Assembly: GCF_034424155.1 (NCBI RefSeq) | Contig: NZ_CP139992.1 | Coordinates: 2,062,012-2,126,011 of the forward strand | Source: Hafnia alvei | GTDB taxonomy: Bacteria; Pseudomonadota; Gammaproteobacteria; Enterobacterales; Enterobacteriaceae | Reading direction: 5' to 3' | DNA length: 64,000 nt | Part shown: one piece after another, positions 1-9,785 of the stretch | How the letters are laid out: every line of letters begins with the position of its first letter | Numbering within the stretch: the stretch's first letter is position 1 | Made by a program: the position numbers and the translations under genes | The notes under the pieces: generated by a model | Seen by the model: only the letters and a program-made list of their open reading frames with translations | Database searches by the model: none | What the model was told of the DNA's origin: nothing

Positions 1-1719
1 AAGAAGGTACATCGTTCTCAGTTAGCCTGCGGCAACTTGGCACACGGTTTCGCCGCTTGTGGTCAGGATGATAAAGCGTCTCTGACCAGCATGATCAAGA
101 GCAATATCGGTATCGTGACCTCGTATAACGATATGCTTTCGGCGCACCAACCCTATGAAACCTACCCAGAGCAGATCAAAGCTGCGCTGCATTCGGTTGG
201 AGCAGTAGGGCAAGTGGCCGCTGGCGTACCTGCGATGTGCGATGGTGTAACTCAGGGACAGGACGGCATGGAGCTCTCATTAATGAGCCGCGAAGTGATT
301 GCCATGTCCGCCGCTGTGGGTCTTTCGCACAATATGTTTGACGGCGCGCTGTATCTTGGCGTGTGCGACAAAATTGTGCCGGGTCTGTTTATGGCCGCGA
401 TGTCTTTCGGCCATTTACCGACCCTGTTCGTGCCAGCCGGTCCAATGCCGAGCGGTTTGCCTAACAAAGAAAAGGTTCGTGTTCGCCAACTGTACGCAGA
501 AGGCAAGCTGGGCCGTGATGCGCTGCTTGAAGCTGAAGCAGCGTCTTACCATGCGCCAGGCACCTGTACTTTTTATGGTACGGCGAACTCCAACCAGATG
601 GTGATTGAAGTGATGGGCCTGCATTTGCCGGGTTCATCTTTCGTTCAGCCAGATATGCCATTACGCGCCGCATTAACCGATGCGGCAGCGCGTCAGGTGA
701 CTCGCATGACGGAGACAAGCGGCAATTACATGCCTGTTGGCCGCATGGTTGACGAGAAAGTCATCGTGAACGGCATTATCGCTCTGCTAGCAACCGGTGG
801 TTCTACCAACCACACCATGCATTTGGTGGCGATGGCGCGTGCTGCAGGCATTCATATCAATTGGGATGATTTCTCTGACCTGTCTGACGTGGTGCCATTG
901 ATGTGCCGCATCTATCCAAACGGTCCAGCAGATATCAACCATTTCCAAGCGGCAGGCGGCGTGCCTGTGCTGGTCAAAGAGCTGTTGAAAGGCGGCTTGC
1001 TGCATGAAGATGTTGAAACCGTTGCTGGCCACGGTTTAAGCCGTTATACCCAGGAGCCTTTCTTGGAAGAGGGCAAGCTGGTATATCGTCCAGGTCCTGA
1101 AAAATCCCACGACAGCAATGTCATTGCTAGCTTCGCATCACCGTTTGAATCCCACGGTGGTACAAAAGTGCTGACGGGTAACTTAGGCCGCGCCGTGATG
1201 AAAACCTCCGCCGTGCCTGCAGATAATCAAATCATTGAAGCCCCTGCGGTGGTATTCCATAGCCAGCACGACGTGGTTCCTGCGTTTGAAGCCGGTAAAC
1301 TGGACAAAGACTGTGTGGTCGTGGTGCGTTATCAAGGCCCACGCGCTATCGGTATGCCTGAACTGCACAAGCTGATGCCACCATTGGGCGTTCTGATGGA
1401 TCGCGGGCTGAAAGTGGCATTAGTCACCGATGGCCGTTTGTCTGGCGCTTCTGGCAAAGTCCCATCAGCCATCCATGTTACCCCTGAGGCTTATTCAGGT
1501 GGTCTGCTGGCGAAAGTCCGTGACGGCGATATGGTTCGCGTTAACGGCAAAACCGGCGAGCTCACTTTGCTGGTGGATGAGGCTGAATTGGCGAGTCGTG
1601 AACTGGTTCATCCTGATTTGTCTGAGCTGCACGATGGCTCAGGTCGTGAGATGTTTGCCGCGCTGCGTGAACAGCTCTCCGGTGCCGAAGAAGGCGCTAG
1701 CTGCATTAAATTCTATTAA
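1..1719 (+). CDS. edd: Phosphogluconate dehydratase (5' end cut off by the window)
   Basis: Edd dehydrates 6-phosphogluconate to KDPG, the first committed step of the Entner-Doudoroff pathway in the cytoplasm. The reading frame is open from base 1 ([17 protein letters not shown]), which corresponds to about residue 34 of the 603-aa E. coli protein, so roughly the first 33 residues lie outside the window; the TTG at 37 is not a real start. Motifs typical of the IlvD/Edd iron-sulfur dehydratase family are visible: [10 protein letters not shown] near base 238, LGVCDK near base 358 and [13 protein letters not shown] near base 1432. eda follows 171 bp downstream on the same strand, as in E. coli. 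Confidence 0.97.
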   Translation, partial: KKVHRSQLACGNLAHGFAACGQDDKASLTSMIKSNIGIVTSYNDMLSAHQPYETYPEQIKAALHSVGAVGQVAAGVPAMCDGVTQGQDGMELSLMSREVIAMSAAVGLSHNMFDGALYLGVCDKIVPGLFMAAMSFGHLPTLFVPAGPMPSGLPNKEKVRVRQLYAEGKLGRDALLEAEAASYHAPGTCTFYGTANSNQMVIEVMGLHLPGSSFVQPDMPLRAALTDAAARQVTRMTETSGNYMPVGRMVDEKVIVNGIIALLATGGSTNHTMHLVAMARAAGIHINWDDFSDLSDVVPLMCRIYPNGPADINHFQAAGGVPVLVKELLKGGLLHEDVETVAGHGLSRYTQEPFLEEGKLVYRPGPEKSHDSNVIASFASPFESHGGTKVLTGNLGRAVMKTSAVPADNQIIEAPAVVFHSQHDVVPAFEAGKLDKDCVVVVRYQGPRAIGMPELHKLMPPLGVLMDRGLKVALVTDGRLSGASGKVPSAIHVTPEAYSGGLLAKVRDGDMVRVNGKTGELTLLVDEAELASRELVHPDLSELHDGSGREMFAALREQLSGAEEGASCIKFY

Positions 1720-1890
1720 TTCTATGACGCGGGCTTAATGCGAGCTCGCGTTAATGATTCTTTTTGGCGTTGTGTACCTTAGATTATGCGTTCCGCATCA
1801 AGAAAGAGGGGTAGGGCAAGGTTTTCCTGTTTGAAAACAACAACGCCAGCCATAAACCATGCCGCAAGGCACCATGGAGATAATAAGCAG

Positions 1891-2532
1891 ATGAAAAACT
1901 GGAAAGTAAGCGCCGAGTCAATCATGACAGCCGGCCCGGTTGTACCTGTAATCGTTATTAAAAAAATTGAGCAGGCTGTGCCTTTGGCTAAAGCGCTGGT
2001 TGCCGGTGGCGTTCGTGTGCTGGAAGTGACCCTGCGTACTGAGTGTGCGGTTGAGGCTATTCGCCTGATCGCCAAAGAAGTTCCAGAAGCTATCGTAGGC
2101 GCGGGTACCGTTACCAACGCTAAGCAGCTGGCTGACGTCACCGAAGCCGGTGCTCAGTTTGCTATCAGCCCTGGCCTAACCGCTGATCTGCTGAAAGCAG
2201 CAACTGCCGGTTCAATCCCACTGATCCCAGGTATTAGCACCGTTTCAGAACTGATGCTGGGTATGGATCACGGCTTGAAAGAATTCAAATTCTTCCCAGC
2301 TGAAGCCAACGGCGGCGTTAAAGCATTGCAGGCTATCGCAGGCCCATTCTCTCACGTCCGTTTCTGCCCAACCGGTGGTATCAACCCACAAAACTATCGT
2401 GACTATCTGGCACTGAAAAGCGTGCTGTGCATCGGTGGTTCTTGGTTGATCCCTAACGATGCGTTGAACAACGGCGACTACGCACGTATCACTGAACTGG
2501 CTAAAGAAGCGGTTGCAGGCGCGAAAGCGTAA
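1891..2532 (+). CDS. eda: KDPG/KHG aldolase
   Basis: Eda splits 2-keto-3-deoxy-6-phosphogluconate into pyruvate and glyceraldehyde 3-phosphate, completing the Entner-Doudoroff route begun by Edd just upstream. The protein is 213 residues, the same as in E. coli, and almost collinear with it (starts [10 protein letters not shown]). The Schiff-base lysine lies in [12 protein letters not shown] near residue 133. The frame is open back to 1786, but the ATG at 1891 has a GGAGA ribosome site about 10 bases upstream and matches the family start, so the longer form is rejected. A terminator follows at 2630. Confidence 0.97.
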   Translation: MKNWKVSAESIMTAGPVVPVIVIKKIEQAVPLAKALVAGGVRVLEVTLRTECAVEAIRLIAKEVPEAIVGAGTVTNAKQLADVTEAGAQFAISPGLTADLLKAATAGSIPLIPGISTVSELMLGMDHGLKEFKFFPAEANGGVKALQAIAGPFSHVRFCPTGGINPQNYRDYLALKSVLCIGGSWLIPNDALNNGDYARITELAKEAVAGAKA

Positions 2533-2629
2533 AATATTTTGACCATTTTTTGTGAGCACAAAAAGCGTTGTTTTATGCACGCTGCATAATAGTTAAGCAA
2601 AGCTAACTCGTTGAGGCTCCACAGAAATC

Positions 2630-2660
2630 AAGCCATCCATTTAGGGTGGCTTTCTTTTTT
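2630..2660 (+). terminator. Rho-independent terminator after eda
   Basis: A 9-bp stem AAGCCATCC/GGGTGGCTT (one G-T wobble) with a 5-base loop is followed by TCTTTTTT. It ends the edd-eda transcript. A second dyad, TTATGCA-cgc-TGCATAA at about 2572-2588, lies nearer the gene and lacks a T-run. Confidence 0.8.
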
Positions 2661-3153
2661 AATTACCTAACTTGCTTATTTATATTCATTTTTCTGTGAA
2701 AACTTGCAAAAAGGCGGTTTGCTTAATAAAATTGCCTATGATACAAATAATGCAGTTAATTAAACCTGATGAGGACACTGAACAAACCGTATGGTAGGGA
2801 GTAGGTACGGGGGGAAGATGTAAACTATTATGAAAACTCACAATCGCTTGATGATTAAAACTTCTACATATCTCTTATTCATTTCTACAACGCTTTCTAG
2901 TGAACATCACTGGTGTAGCGAGCTTTAGCTTCTTTCTCCACTTACGGTAGCTGATAAAACCAGCGACTCAGCCAGATGTTGTCTGCGTTTATCCTAACCG
3001 AATAATTCTTACCGATCCGTATTTAACATCGGAACGCCAATAATGGTTTTCTGCAATATTATTTAGCCTTACTGCGCCTATTTACGAGCCTGATAGGGTT
3101 AAACATTAAAAAATAACGGGTCGAATAAAAAATAAAACTCTGTGGAGAGAAAA
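2661..3153 (+). other. Long leader/intergenic region before mdtJ
   Basis: About 490 bases separate the eda terminator from mdtJ. They hold a 10-codon ORF at 2791-2823 and a 32-codon ORF at 2830-2928, then about 225 bases of pyrimidine-rich sequence without a gene before the mdtJ ribosome site GGAGAG at 3143. No convincing sigma-70 promoter pair was found, although TATGAT near 2737 could be a -10 element. The length of this leader suggests regulation in the mRNA before mdtJ. Confidence 0.5.
2830..2928 (+). CDS. Possible leader peptide of mdtJI (32 aa)
   Basis: A 32-codon ORF begins MKTHNRLMIKTSTY and ends WCSEL, with a purine-rich GGGGGGAAG about 12 bases before its ATG. A 10-codon ORF (2791-2823) ends 6 bases upstream, so the two could be translationally coupled. 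A short upstream ORF called mdtU has been described in the E. coli mdtJI leader and linked to polyamine response; I cannot check whether this ORF is its homologue. Position and ribosome site support it, but the coding signal in such a short ORF is weak. Confidence 0.4.
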   Translation: MKTHNRLMIKTSTYLLFISTTLSSEHHWCSEL

Positions 3154-3582
3154 ATGATTTATTGGATCTTTTTGGCATGTGCCATCGCGGCCGAAATTAT
3201 CGGTACGCTATCAATGAAGTGGGCGAGTCTGAGCGGCGGCATGACGGGTAATATCGTTATGCTAGTTATGATCACCATCTCTTATATCTTACTTTCTTTT
3301 GCGGTGAAGCGTGTTGCCTTAGGCGTTGCTTATGCCCTGTGGGAAGGTATCGGTATTCTGTTTATTACCTTGTTCAGCGTACTGTGGTTTGACGAAAGTA
3401 TGTCCCTGATGAAATTGATGGGCTTGGTTACGCTGATTGCGGGTATCGCGCTGGTTAAATCGGGTACGGTAAAAACTAAAAAACCATCTGCCAAAACAGG
3501 TGAACAGAAAAGCGCCGTAGCGATGAAGAACAAACCTGCGCAAACAAAAACTAACGTAGGAGGCAATCATGCAACAGCTTGA
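3154..3582 (+). CDS. mdtJ: Spermidine export protein MdtJ (SMR family)
   Basis: MdtJ pairs with MdtI in the inner membrane as a small-multidrug-resistance exporter that excretes spermidine. The 142-residue protein has four hydrophobic segments over about the first 107 residues and the family stretch [19 protein letters not shown]. It is longer than the roughly 121-aa E. coli protein because of a lysine-rich hydrophilic C-terminal tail. The frame extends upstream to 3142, but the ATG at 3154 follows GGAGAG at a good distance and matches the family N-terminus (MIYWI). Its last 14 bases overlap the start of mdtI, so the two are translated together. Confidence 0.95.
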   Translation: MIYWIFLACAIAAEIIGTLSMKWASLSGGMTGNIVMLVMITISYILLSFAVKRVALGVAYALWEGIGILFITLFSVLWFDESMSLMKLMGLVTLIAGIALVKSGTVKTKKPSAKTGEQKSAVAMKNKPAQTKTNVGGNHATA

Positions 3583-3898
3583 GTGGTTCCATATCGCGTG
3601 GTTAGCATTTGCTGTCGTATTAGAAATTTTAGCTAATATCTTCCTGAAATGGTCAGACGGTTTCCGCCGTATTTGGATGGGGTTGCTGTCGTTGGCCGCG
3701 GTGTTAGGTGCATTTAGCTCCTTGTCACAGGCGGTAAAAGGTATCGAACTGTCCGTAGCATATGCGCTGTGGGGCGGTTTTGGTATCGCGGCCACGGTGG
3801 CTGCCGGCTGGATACTGTTCGGTCAGCGTTTGAATAAAAAAGGTTGGGCGGGGTTAACCCTGCTGCTGGCTGGCATGATTATGATTAAGCTGGCGTAA
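3569..3898 (+). CDS. mdtI: Spermidine export protein MdtI (SMR family)
   Basis: This is the partner subunit of MdtJ; the heterodimer exports spermidine across the inner membrane. The 109-residue length equals E. coli MdtI. Four transmembrane segments are visible, with the signature [19 protein letters not shown] near residues 62-80. The start overlaps the end of mdtJ by 14 bases and has an AGGAGG ribosome site inside mdtJ at about 3558. A strong two-way terminator follows. Confidence 0.96.
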   Translation: MQQLEWFHIAWLAFAVVLEILANIFLKWSDGFRRIWMGLLSLAAVLGAFSSLSQAVKGIELSVAYALWGGFGIAATVAAGWILFGQRLNKKGWAGLTLLLAGMIMIKLA

Positions 3899-3915
3899 CG
3901 ACAGATTAGCCATAC

Positions 3916-3950
3916 AAAAAAGCCGCTCAATATGCTGAGCGGCTTTTTTT
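3916..3950. terminator. Bidirectional terminator between mdtI and yoaB
   Basis: The stem AGCCGCTCA/TGAGCGGCT has a 6-base loop, an A-run on the left and a T-run on the right, so it can end both the rightward mdtJI and the leftward yoaB transcripts. Confidence 0.93.
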
Positions 3951-3959
3951 ATGCGCGCA

Positions 3960-4304
3960 TTAACGTGCCGCGATAATCTTGATTTCAACTTTGTATTTAG
4001 GGTTCATCAATTTGGCCTGAACGGTACAGCGCACTGGCGCTTTGCCTGCGGGCACCCAAGCATCCCACGCGGCGTTCATCGCCTGAAAATCGTCGCCATC
4101 AGCCAAGAAAATGGTGGCATCAAGAATGCGGGTTTTATCCGTGCCCAGCTGATTCAAGATCATATCAATAGCGGCTAAGGCGTTGGCGGTCTGTGACGTT
4201 GCATCATCGTCCAGATTTTCAGGAACGCTGGTGTAATAGATAGTGTCGTTGAAGACAGTGGCGTCAGACCAGCGCTTTTCTGGATTGATACGTTCGATAG
4301 ACAT
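3960..4304 (-). CDS. yoaB: RidA/YjgF/RutC-family protein YoaB
   Basis: This 114-aa protein of the RidA (Rid/YER057c) superfamily is closely related to E. coli YoaB. RidA itself deaminates reactive enamine/imine intermediates, but the substrate of the YoaB subgroup is not established. Conserved stretches include YYTSVPENL, LDATIFLAD and APVRCTVQAKLMNPKYKVEI, which holds the arginine typical of the Rid active site. The ATG at 4304 is chosen over the upstream ATG at 4337 because it has AAGGAG about 7 bases upstream and gives exactly the E. coli length. It is transcribed away from the YdhR-like gene. Confidence 0.92.
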   Translation of the reverse strand: MSIERINPEKRWSDATVFNDTIYYTSVPENLDDDATSQTANALAAIDMILNQLGTDKTRILDATIFLADGDDFQAMNAAWDAWVPAGKAPVRCTVQAKLMNPKYKVEIKIIAAR

Positions 4305-4441
4305 TAGTAACTCCTTGTAGGTTCTACAACATGACAATCCGTTGAGTATATAGAAAACGGATGAAAAACACTGCTTTCAGTGGCAAGTATGTGGCATTCT
4401 CAAAGAGAGAGACAGGAACTGAAAAACATAAGGAGTCACAG

Positions 4442-4759
4442 ATGACCGTATTATTGCAAATCGACTTTAAAATGCCGGGAGAAATGCTAGGTGACCGCTT
4501 GGCCGAAATGGCAACGCCGTTGGCGCAGAGCATCACGCAAGAGCCGGGTTTTATCTCAAAAATCTGGACTGAAAATGTAGATGCCGGTGAAGCCGGTGGT
4601 ATTTACCTGTTCAGCGACAAAACGAGCGCAGAGCAATACGCAGCTATGCACATCAAACGTGTGGCACAGATGGGCGCGACCGATATTCGCAGCCGCATTT
4701 TTGATATTAACGTTCCTCTGACGCATATCACGCGTGGCAATCTTAAACCGGCAAGCTAA
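4442..4759 (+). CDS. YdhR-family putative monooxygenase
   Basis: This 105-aa protein resembles E. coli YdhR, a small dimeric alpha/beta-barrel (ABM-like) protein annotated as a putative monooxygenase with no proven substrate. Shared stretches are TQEPGFISKIWTE, AGGIYLFSD and FDINVPL. The ATG at 4442 follows AAGGAG by 6 bases and matches the family N-terminus (MTVLLQIDF); the open frame back to 4361 is rejected. It lies alone between divergent yoaB and downstream yoaA, with a hairpin terminator after it. Confidence 0.88.
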   Translation: MTVLLQIDFKMPGEMLGDRLAEMATPLAQSITQEPGFISKIWTENVDAGEAGGIYLFSDKTSAEQYAAMHIKRVAQMGATDIRSRIFDINVPLTHITRGNLKPAS

Positions 4760-4785
4760 GTGATATTCGTATTGATGTGTCTATC

Positions 4786-4815
4786 AAGGCCGCCTTTGGG
4801 CGGCCTTAGTCATAT
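4786..4815 (+). terminator. Hairpin terminator after the YdhR-like gene
   Basis: A GC-rich 9-bp stem AAGGCCGCC/GGCGGCCTT with a 4-base loop is present, but only a weak T-rich tail (TAGTCATAT) follows, so termination may be partial. Confidence 0.6.
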
Positions 4816-4894
4816 AGAGGCTGCGTCAAAGTAGGTGGTTGTTACTGCCAACACTTGGCATAATCACGCCTTCACAAAAAGAAAGAGAGGCTGT

Positions 4895-6814
4895 GTGACA
4901 GACGATTTCGCGCCCGATGGCATCCTAACTAAAGCGATACGGGGTTTTAAACCGCGTGAAGCACAACAACATATGGCCGAAGCTGTCACCAAAGCGATTC
5001 AATTCAAAGAAGAGTTAGTGGTTGAAGCGGGAACCGGAACCGGGAAAACCTATGCTTATTTGGTTCCCGCCCTGCGTTCTGGCGCAAAGGTGATTATCTC
5101 TACCGGTTCTAAAGCGCTACAGGATCAGCTCTATGCCCGCGATTTGCCCACCGTTCGTGATGCGTTAAAGTTCACGGGAAAACTGGCTTTACTGAAAGGG
5201 CGTTCGAACTATTTGTGTCTTGAACGTTTAGAACAGCAATCAATGGTTGGCGGCGAACTGGCTTCCGATGCGTTATCCGATCTTATGCACCTGCGCGGAT
5301 GGTCAATCCAAACGGAAGACGGTGACGTTAGTAACTGCCATGGCGTATCGGAAGACAGTACGATATGGCCGCTCGTCACCAGCACTAATGACAACTGTTT
5401 GGGCAGCGACTGTCCACAATACAAAGATTGTTTCGTCGTTAAAGCGCGTCGTCGGGCGATGGATGCTGACATCATCGTGGTTAACCATCATCTATTTTTA
5501 GCTGATCTGGTGGTAAAAGAAACTGGATTTGGCGAGCTTATCCCCGACGCTGATGTCATGATCTTCGATGAAGCCCATCAGCTACCTGATATCGCCAGCC
5601 AGTATTTCGGCCAGCAACTGACCAGCCGCCAACTGATGGATTTGGCCAAAGACATTACGATTGCCTACCGCACGGAAGTCCGCGACACCGCACAGCTGCA
5701 AAAATGTGCCGACAGATTAAGCCAGAGCGCCCAAGATTTTCGCTTGGCGTTGGGCGATCCCGGCTATCGCGGGAACTTACGCGAGGCTTTAGCATTGCCG
5801 GAAGTGCAGCGTGCGCTGGTGCTGCTTGATGATGCTTTAGAGCTCTGCTATGACGTAGTGAAAATGTCCCTCGGTCGTTCAGCGTTACTCGATGCCGCTT
5901 TTGAGCGAGCCACGCTGTATCGTAACCGCTTGAAGCGCCTGCGCGATGTGTCGATTCCGGGCTATAGCTATTGGTATGAATGCAACTCACGCCATTTTGT
6001 CATGGCGCTCACGCCGCTCACCGTGGCGGAAAAATTCAGTGAAGTCATGAAAGAGAAGCCAGGTTCCTGGATCTTCACCTCTGCAACGCTGGCGGTGAAC
6101 GACGATGTTTCTCATTTCACGGCGCGGCTAGGTTTAAATAAAGCCAAAAGCTTATTACTACCGAGCCCGTTTGATTACGCCAACCAAGCGATGCTGTGTG
6201 TGCCTCGCTTTTTACCCACGCCGAATCAGCGCGGTGCGGCGCGACAACTGGCGCGAATGTTAAGGCCGGTGATTGAGGCTAACGAAGGGCGGTGCTTCTT
6301 CCTATGCACGTCACACGCCATGATGCGTGATTTAGCCGAAGAGTTTCGAGCGACTATGACGCTGCCAGTACTATTGCAAGGTGAAACCAGTAAGCCTCGT
6401 TTACTGGCCGAGTTCGTTGCTGCGGGAAACGCATTATTAGTTGCCACCAGCAGTTTCTGGGAAGGTGTGGACGTGCGCGGTGATACATTATCCTGCGTCA
6501 TTATCGATAAGCTCCCGTTTACCTCACCGGACGATCCGTTGCTCAAAGCGCGAATCGAAGACTGCCGTATTCGCGGCGGAGATCCTTTTGCTGAAGTGCA
6601 ATTGCCTGATGCGGTAATAACGCTCAAACAGGGGGTGGGGCGTTTAATTCGCGATACTAGCGATCGTGGCGTAGTGATTATTTGCGATAACCGCTTAGTC
6701 ATGCGGCCCTATGGTGAAGTTTTTCTGAATAGCTTACCGCCTGCGCCGCGAACGCGAGATCTGAATAAGGTGATTACGTTCCTTAAAGCCGGTAGCCAAC
6801 CCGCGGCCGATTAA
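4895..6814 (+). CDS. yoaA: DinG/XPD-family ATP-dependent helicase YoaA
   Basis: YoaA is an iron-sulfur superfamily 2 DNA helicase related to DinG; in E. coli it works with the HolC (chi) subunit in tolerance to replication-fork damage. The 639-aa protein shows Walker [10 protein letters not shown] (residues 44-52), the DEAH box at about residue 225, and cysteines for the FeS cluster in NYLCLE and [14 protein letters not shown]. The C-terminal motif QGVGRLIRD is helicase motif VI. The GTG at 4895 (VTDDFAPDG) is chosen because it follows GAGAGG and matches E. coli; the frame is open to 4835. tsaB follows, as in E. coli. Confidence 0.95.
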   Translation: MTDDFAPDGILTKAIRGFKPREAQQHMAEAVTKAIQFKEELVVEAGTGTGKTYAYLVPALRSGAKVIISTGSKALQDQLYARDLPTVRDALKFTGKLALLKGRSNYLCLERLEQQSMVGGELASDALSDLMHLRGWSIQTEDGDVSNCHGVSEDSTIWPLVTSTNDNCLGSDCPQYKDCFVVKARRRAMDADIIVVNHHLFLADLVVKETGFGELIPDADVMIFDEAHQLPDIASQYFGQQLTSRQLMDLAKDITIAYRTEVRDTAQLQKCADRLSQSAQDFRLALGDPGYRGNLREALALPEVQRALVLLDDALELCYDVVKMSLGRSALLDAAFERATLYRNRLKRLRDVSIPGYSYWYECNSRHFVMALTPLTVAEKFSEVMKEKPGSWIFTSATLAVNDDVSHFTARLGLNKAKSLLLPSPFDYANQAMLCVPRFLPTPNQRGAARQLARMLRPVIEANEGRCFFLCTSHAMMRDLAEEFRATMTLPVLLQGETSKPRLLAEFVAAGNALLVATSSFWEGVDVRGDTLSCVIIDKLPFTSPDDPLLKARIEDCRIRGGDPFAEVQLPDAVITLKQGVGRLIRDTSDRGVVIICDNRLVMRPYGEVFLNSLPPAPRTRDLNKVITFLKAGSQPAAD

Positions 6815-6990
6815 CATTTCTCAATGAGATGGAGCACCGTGAGGTGTTTCATCTCTGTTCCGCAGCGAGCTTTTTGCTCATCTCGATTTATTCAGCGCAG
6901 CAAACCCTTCAGAAGCATCAAAACACAGGCTGTGCTATGATCCGCATCCTGATTTTTCTTTATTCATTTACTGTCCCGCCCGAGGTTGGC

Positions 6991-7692
6991 ATGTCCACGC
7001 GAATTTTAGCGATCGATACGGCAACAGAAGCCTGTTCTGTTGCACTCTGGAATAATGGCGAAAAACATGCGCTGTTTGAAATCTGTCCACGCGAGCATAC
7101 GCAGCGTATTTTGCCCATGGTGCAGCAGGTGTTGGCTGAATCAGGCGTTACGCTGAATCAGCTGGACGCATTGGCTTTTGGCCGTGGTCCGGGCAGTTTT
7201 ACCGGCGTGCGTATTGGTATCGGCATTGCTCAAGGGTTAGCGATGGGGGCTGAACTGCCGATGATTGGCGTTTCCACTCTGGCCACCATGGCGCAGGGCG
7301 CGTTTCGCGTAACCGGCGCCACTCAGGTATTAGCCGCTATTGATGCCCGCATGGGTGAAGTCTATTGGGGACAATACCAGCGACAAGATAATGGTGTGTG
7401 GGTAGGAGAGAGCACCGAAGCCGTGCTAACGCCCGATCGTGCACAGCAGAATATCATGGCGCTAAGCGGCGACTGGGCACACGTTGGAACCGGTTGGGGG
7501 ACTTATCCTGATATGGCTTCTGATACCGCCATTCGCTTGATTGACGGTCAAATGTTGCTTCCACAGGCTGAAGATATGCTACCTCTTGCGCTGGCCGATT
7601 TTGCCTCAGGCAACGTCACCGCGGTAGAAAATGCACAGCCAACTTATTTACGTAATGAAGTGACATGGAAAAAACTACCGGGGCGTGAATAA
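6991..7692 (+). CDS. tsaB: tRNA threonylcarbamoyladenosine biosynthesis protein TsaB
   Basis: TsaB (YeaZ) is the partner of TsaD in the complex that places the threonylcarbamoyl group on A37 of ANN-decoding tRNAs. It has the ASKHA fold and is an essential cytoplasmic protein in E. coli. The 233-aa frame starts [19 protein letters not shown] and includes [13 protein letters not shown], both family hallmarks. The ATG at 6991 is chosen by homology, with GAGGTTGG just upstream; the ORF open from 6829 is too long. The order yoaA-tsaB-yeaY matches E. coli. Confidence 0.96.
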   Translation: MSTRILAIDTATEACSVALWNNGEKHALFEICPREHTQRILPMVQQVLAESGVTLNQLDALAFGRGPGSFTGVRIGIGIAQGLAMGAELPMIGVSTLATMAQGAFRVTGATQVLAAIDARMGEVYWGQYQRQDNGVWVGESTEAVLTPDRAQQNIMALSGDWAHVGTGWGTYPDMASDTAIRLIDGQMLLPQAEDMLPLALADFASGNVTAVENAQPTYLRNEVTWKKLPGRE

Positions 7693-7696
7693 TTCA

Positions 7697-7726
7697 GGCA
7701 ACTTCTGTCTAAACTAATAGTCATAA
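7697..7726 (+). promoter_or_regulatory. Candidate sigma-E promoter of yeaY
   Basis: GGCAACTT, a 16-base spacer, then TCATAA resembles the sigma-E consensus (GGAACTT with a TCAAA-type -10). It lies 33 bases before the yeaY start. E. coli yeaY is a known sigma-E regulon member, which supports the reading. Confidence 0.6.
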
Positions 7727-7758
7727 GAACAAGATAGTGAGTTTTTGGAGAATAAAAT

Positions 7759-8370
7759 ATGCCTGCAATGCAATGGGTTCGTCGGTTAGTCAGCGTGGCG
7801 ATCGTTTGTAGCCCGCTGTTGTTGTCTGGGTGTGTCACGATCCCGGACTCAATCAAAGGCACGTCGGCCACGCCGCAGCAGAATTTCGTTGCGGTTCATA
7901 ACGCGCCGGATTTGTATGTTGGGCAGGAATCACGCTTTGGCGGTACCGTGGTTAACGTGATTAACCAGAAAGACGCCACGATGTTAGAGATTGCGGTGAT
8001 GCCATTGGACGACACCGCAAGGCCTATCCTGAACCAGCCTTCGGTTGGGCGTTTGATTGCCAAAAGTGCCACATTCTTGGATCCGGTTGATTTCAAAGGT
8101 CAGCTAGTGACGGTCGTTGGGCCGCTTACCGGCAGCGTCGACGGTAAAATAGGCAAGACGCCGTATACCTTTGTTACGATGGACGTGCAGGGCTATCAGC
8201 GCTGGCATGTCACTCAGGAAATCGTGATGCCGCCACAGCCGTTTGGACCGTGGGATTATGGTTATGGTGCCTACGGTCGCGGTGGCTTCTGGGGGCCCGG
8301 CTTTGGTCCCGGCTGGGGTTGGTATAACCCAGGCCCTGCCAGAGTGCAAAGCGTGGTAACAGAGAATTAA
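7759..8370 (+). CDS. yeaY: Slp-family outer membrane lipoprotein YeaY
   Basis: This 203-aa lipoprotein has an N-terminal signal peptide ending in the lipobox LLSGC (lipidated Cys about residue 25), and belongs to the Slp/YeaY family of outer-membrane lipoproteins of unclear function. The final third is unusually rich in Gly, Tyr, Trp and Pro (for example [15 protein letters not shown]). The ATG at 7759 has TGGAGA about 10 bases upstream. The upstream sequence resembles a sigma-E promoter, consistent with envelope-stress control known in E. coli. A two-way terminator separates it from convergent rluF. Confidence 0.92.
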   Translation: MPAMQWVRRLVSVAIVCSPLLLSGCVTIPDSIKGTSATPQQNFVAVHNAPDLYVGQESRFGGTVVNVINQKDATMLEIAVMPLDDTARPILNQPSVGRLIAKSATFLDPVDFKGQLVTVVGPLTGSVDGKIGKTPYTFVTMDVQGYQRWHVTQEIVMPPQPFGPWDYGYGAYGRGGFWGPGFGPGWGWYNPGPARVQSVVTEN

Positions 8371-8405
8371 TCTGCTCACGCGTTTAACCCTCTACTGATT
8401 AAAAC

Positions 8406-8434
8406 AAAGCCCCGATTTCGGGGCTTTGTCATTT
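8406..8434. terminator. Terminator between convergent yeaY and rluF
   Basis: The perfect 9-bp stem AAAGCCCCG/CGGGGCTTT has an ATTT loop. It is short of T after the stem (TTTGTCATTTT) and has AAAACAAAG on the left, so it probably serves both convergent genes. Confidence 0.8.
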
Positions 8435-8448
8435 TAGGTGCTTGCTGA

Positions 8449-9327
8449 TTAACGGCCTTTTTTCTTACGCCCGGGCTGGGTAAAGCGCTTGCGTGAAGCG
8501 GCATCTCCCGCACCTTTCGCGGCGTTTTTTGGCCCTTTAGCCGGGGCGCTTTTAGCTGCCGCGGGTTTTGCCTTCGGTTTCGCTTTCTTCGCTGGTTTGG
8601 CTTCAGAAGAAGAGTCTTCAATAGACTTGAACAGCTCGATAAGTTCATCGTCGGTTAAGTCTCGCCATTCGCCCAGTGGCAGGCCAGCAAGGCTGACATT
8701 CATGATCCGGGTACGTTCGAGCTTGGTAACCTCGAAGCCAAAATGTTCACACATCCGGCGAATTTGGCGGTTCAAGCCCTGAACTAAGGTGATACGAAAC
8801 ACAAAGGGCGCTTCTTTTTTCACTTTGCACTTCTTCGTTACCGTACCGAGAATCGGTACTCCCGCGCCCATGCCACGAATAAATTCATCGGTTACCGGTT
8901 TATTCACGGTGACCAGATACTCTTTTTCATGATCATTACCGGCGCGCAGAATTTTATTGACTAGATCGCCGTGGTTGGTGAGGAAGATGATGCCCTGTGA
9001 ATCTTTGTCTAAGCGACCAATGGGAAAAACGCGGGTGCTGTGATTGACGTAATCCACGATATTATCTTTCTCACCGTTCTCCGTGGTGCTCACAATGCCA
9101 ACGGGTTTGTTGAGCGCAATGAGAACAAGGTCGTCGGCGTCACGGGGTTCAATCAACTGGCCATTAACTTTCACGACGTCACCCGCGAAAACCTGATCGC
9201 CAATTCCGGCACGTTTACCGTTAATAAAAACATGCCCTTGTTCAATGTAGCGATCGGCGTCGCGTCGTGAGCAAATGCCACTTTCACTGATGTATTTGTT
9301 CAGACGAGTCGATGAGTTGGTCAGCAT
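8449..9327 (-). CDS. rluF: 23S rRNA pseudouridine(2604) synthase RluF
   Basis: RluF converts U2604 of 23S rRNA to pseudouridine and, in E. coli, also acts on tRNA-Tyr U35. The 292-aa protein carries an N-terminal S4 RNA-binding domain ([21 protein letters not shown]) and the RsuA-family catalytic motif GRLDKDSQG with the active-site Asp. The last 50 or so residues are a Lys/Ala/Pro-rich low-complexity tail ending RKKKGR, also present but different in E. coli. The ATG at 9327 follows GGAGG; the open frame to 9432 is rejected. Its location next to fadD differs from E. coli, where rluF lies elsewhere. Confidence 0.95.
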   Translation of the reverse strand: MLTNSSTRLNKYISESGICSRRDADRYIEQGHVFINGKRAGIGDQVFAGDVVKVNGQLIEPRDADDLVLIALNKPVGIVSTTENGEKDNIVDYVNHSTRVFPIGRLDKDSQGIIFLTNHGDLVNKILRAGNDHEKEYLVTVNKPVTDEFIRGMGAGVPILGTVTKKCKVKKEAPFVFRITLVQGLNRQIRRMCEHFGFEVTKLERTRIMNVSLAGLPLGEWRDLTDDELIELFKSIEDSSSEAKPAKKAKPKAKPAAAKSAPAKGPKNAAKGAGDAASRKRFTQPGRKKKGR

Positions 9328-9500
9328 GGTTCCCTCCGATAAAAAGCGGAATATACATGAGTTGAGCTCCGATACGAACCGTGATTTATCACTTCTTGAA
9401 ATAATGAGTGTTGCATTGATCACCGTCGCCATCTAGGTACGCAATTACAGCGGAGAAAATAAGCTAATTGGTGTTTTCTTGGACTAAAAAATTCGCTAAT

Positions 9501-9564
9501 TTTACAAAAAGTTACTCTTTTTGGTATTATATCCACAGCGGCCATGAGGCCGCTTTTTGCTTTT
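9501..9564 (+). promoter_or_regulatory. Promoter running directly into a terminator hairpin
   Basis: TTTACA (9501-9506), an 18-base spacer and TATTAT (9525-9530) form a good sigma-70 promoter. Its expected start near 9537 is followed at once by the stem AGCGGCC/GGCCGCT and TTTTTGCTTTT, so most transcripts would be about 25 bases long. It lies between divergent rluF and fadD; no gene upstream on this strand needs a terminator here. Confidence 0.5.
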
Positions 9565-9657
9565 ATAGCGGCTAGCCGATCTCAATATATGCTGGGGAAG
9601 ACCGGGGCGAGGCCATTTTAGTGATGCATATCGCAACCTGAAAATTGTTTACACATG

Positions 9658-9674
9658 AACTGGTACGCTGAGTT
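9658..9674 (+). promoter_or_regulatory. Candidate FadR operator upstream of fadD
   Basis: AACTGGTACGCTGAGTT matches the left half of the FadR operator (AACTGGT) exactly and the right half partly. It lies about 110 bases before the fadD start. FadR represses fadD in E. coli, and fadR itself is in this window at 22.7 kb. Confidence 0.65.
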
Positions 9675-9785
9675 AAAATTTTGTTAAACATTAGATATTG
9701 TTCTGTTGTTTCTCATGGCTAACGGTTCGGGTGTGCGATGCAAACGATGCTTAAACAAGATAACAATAATTACGGGAGAACGACC

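Noticed and set aside
2572-2588. Dyad TTATGCA/TGCATAA as the eda terminator
   Set aside because: It has no T-run, and a proper terminator lies 40 bases further on.
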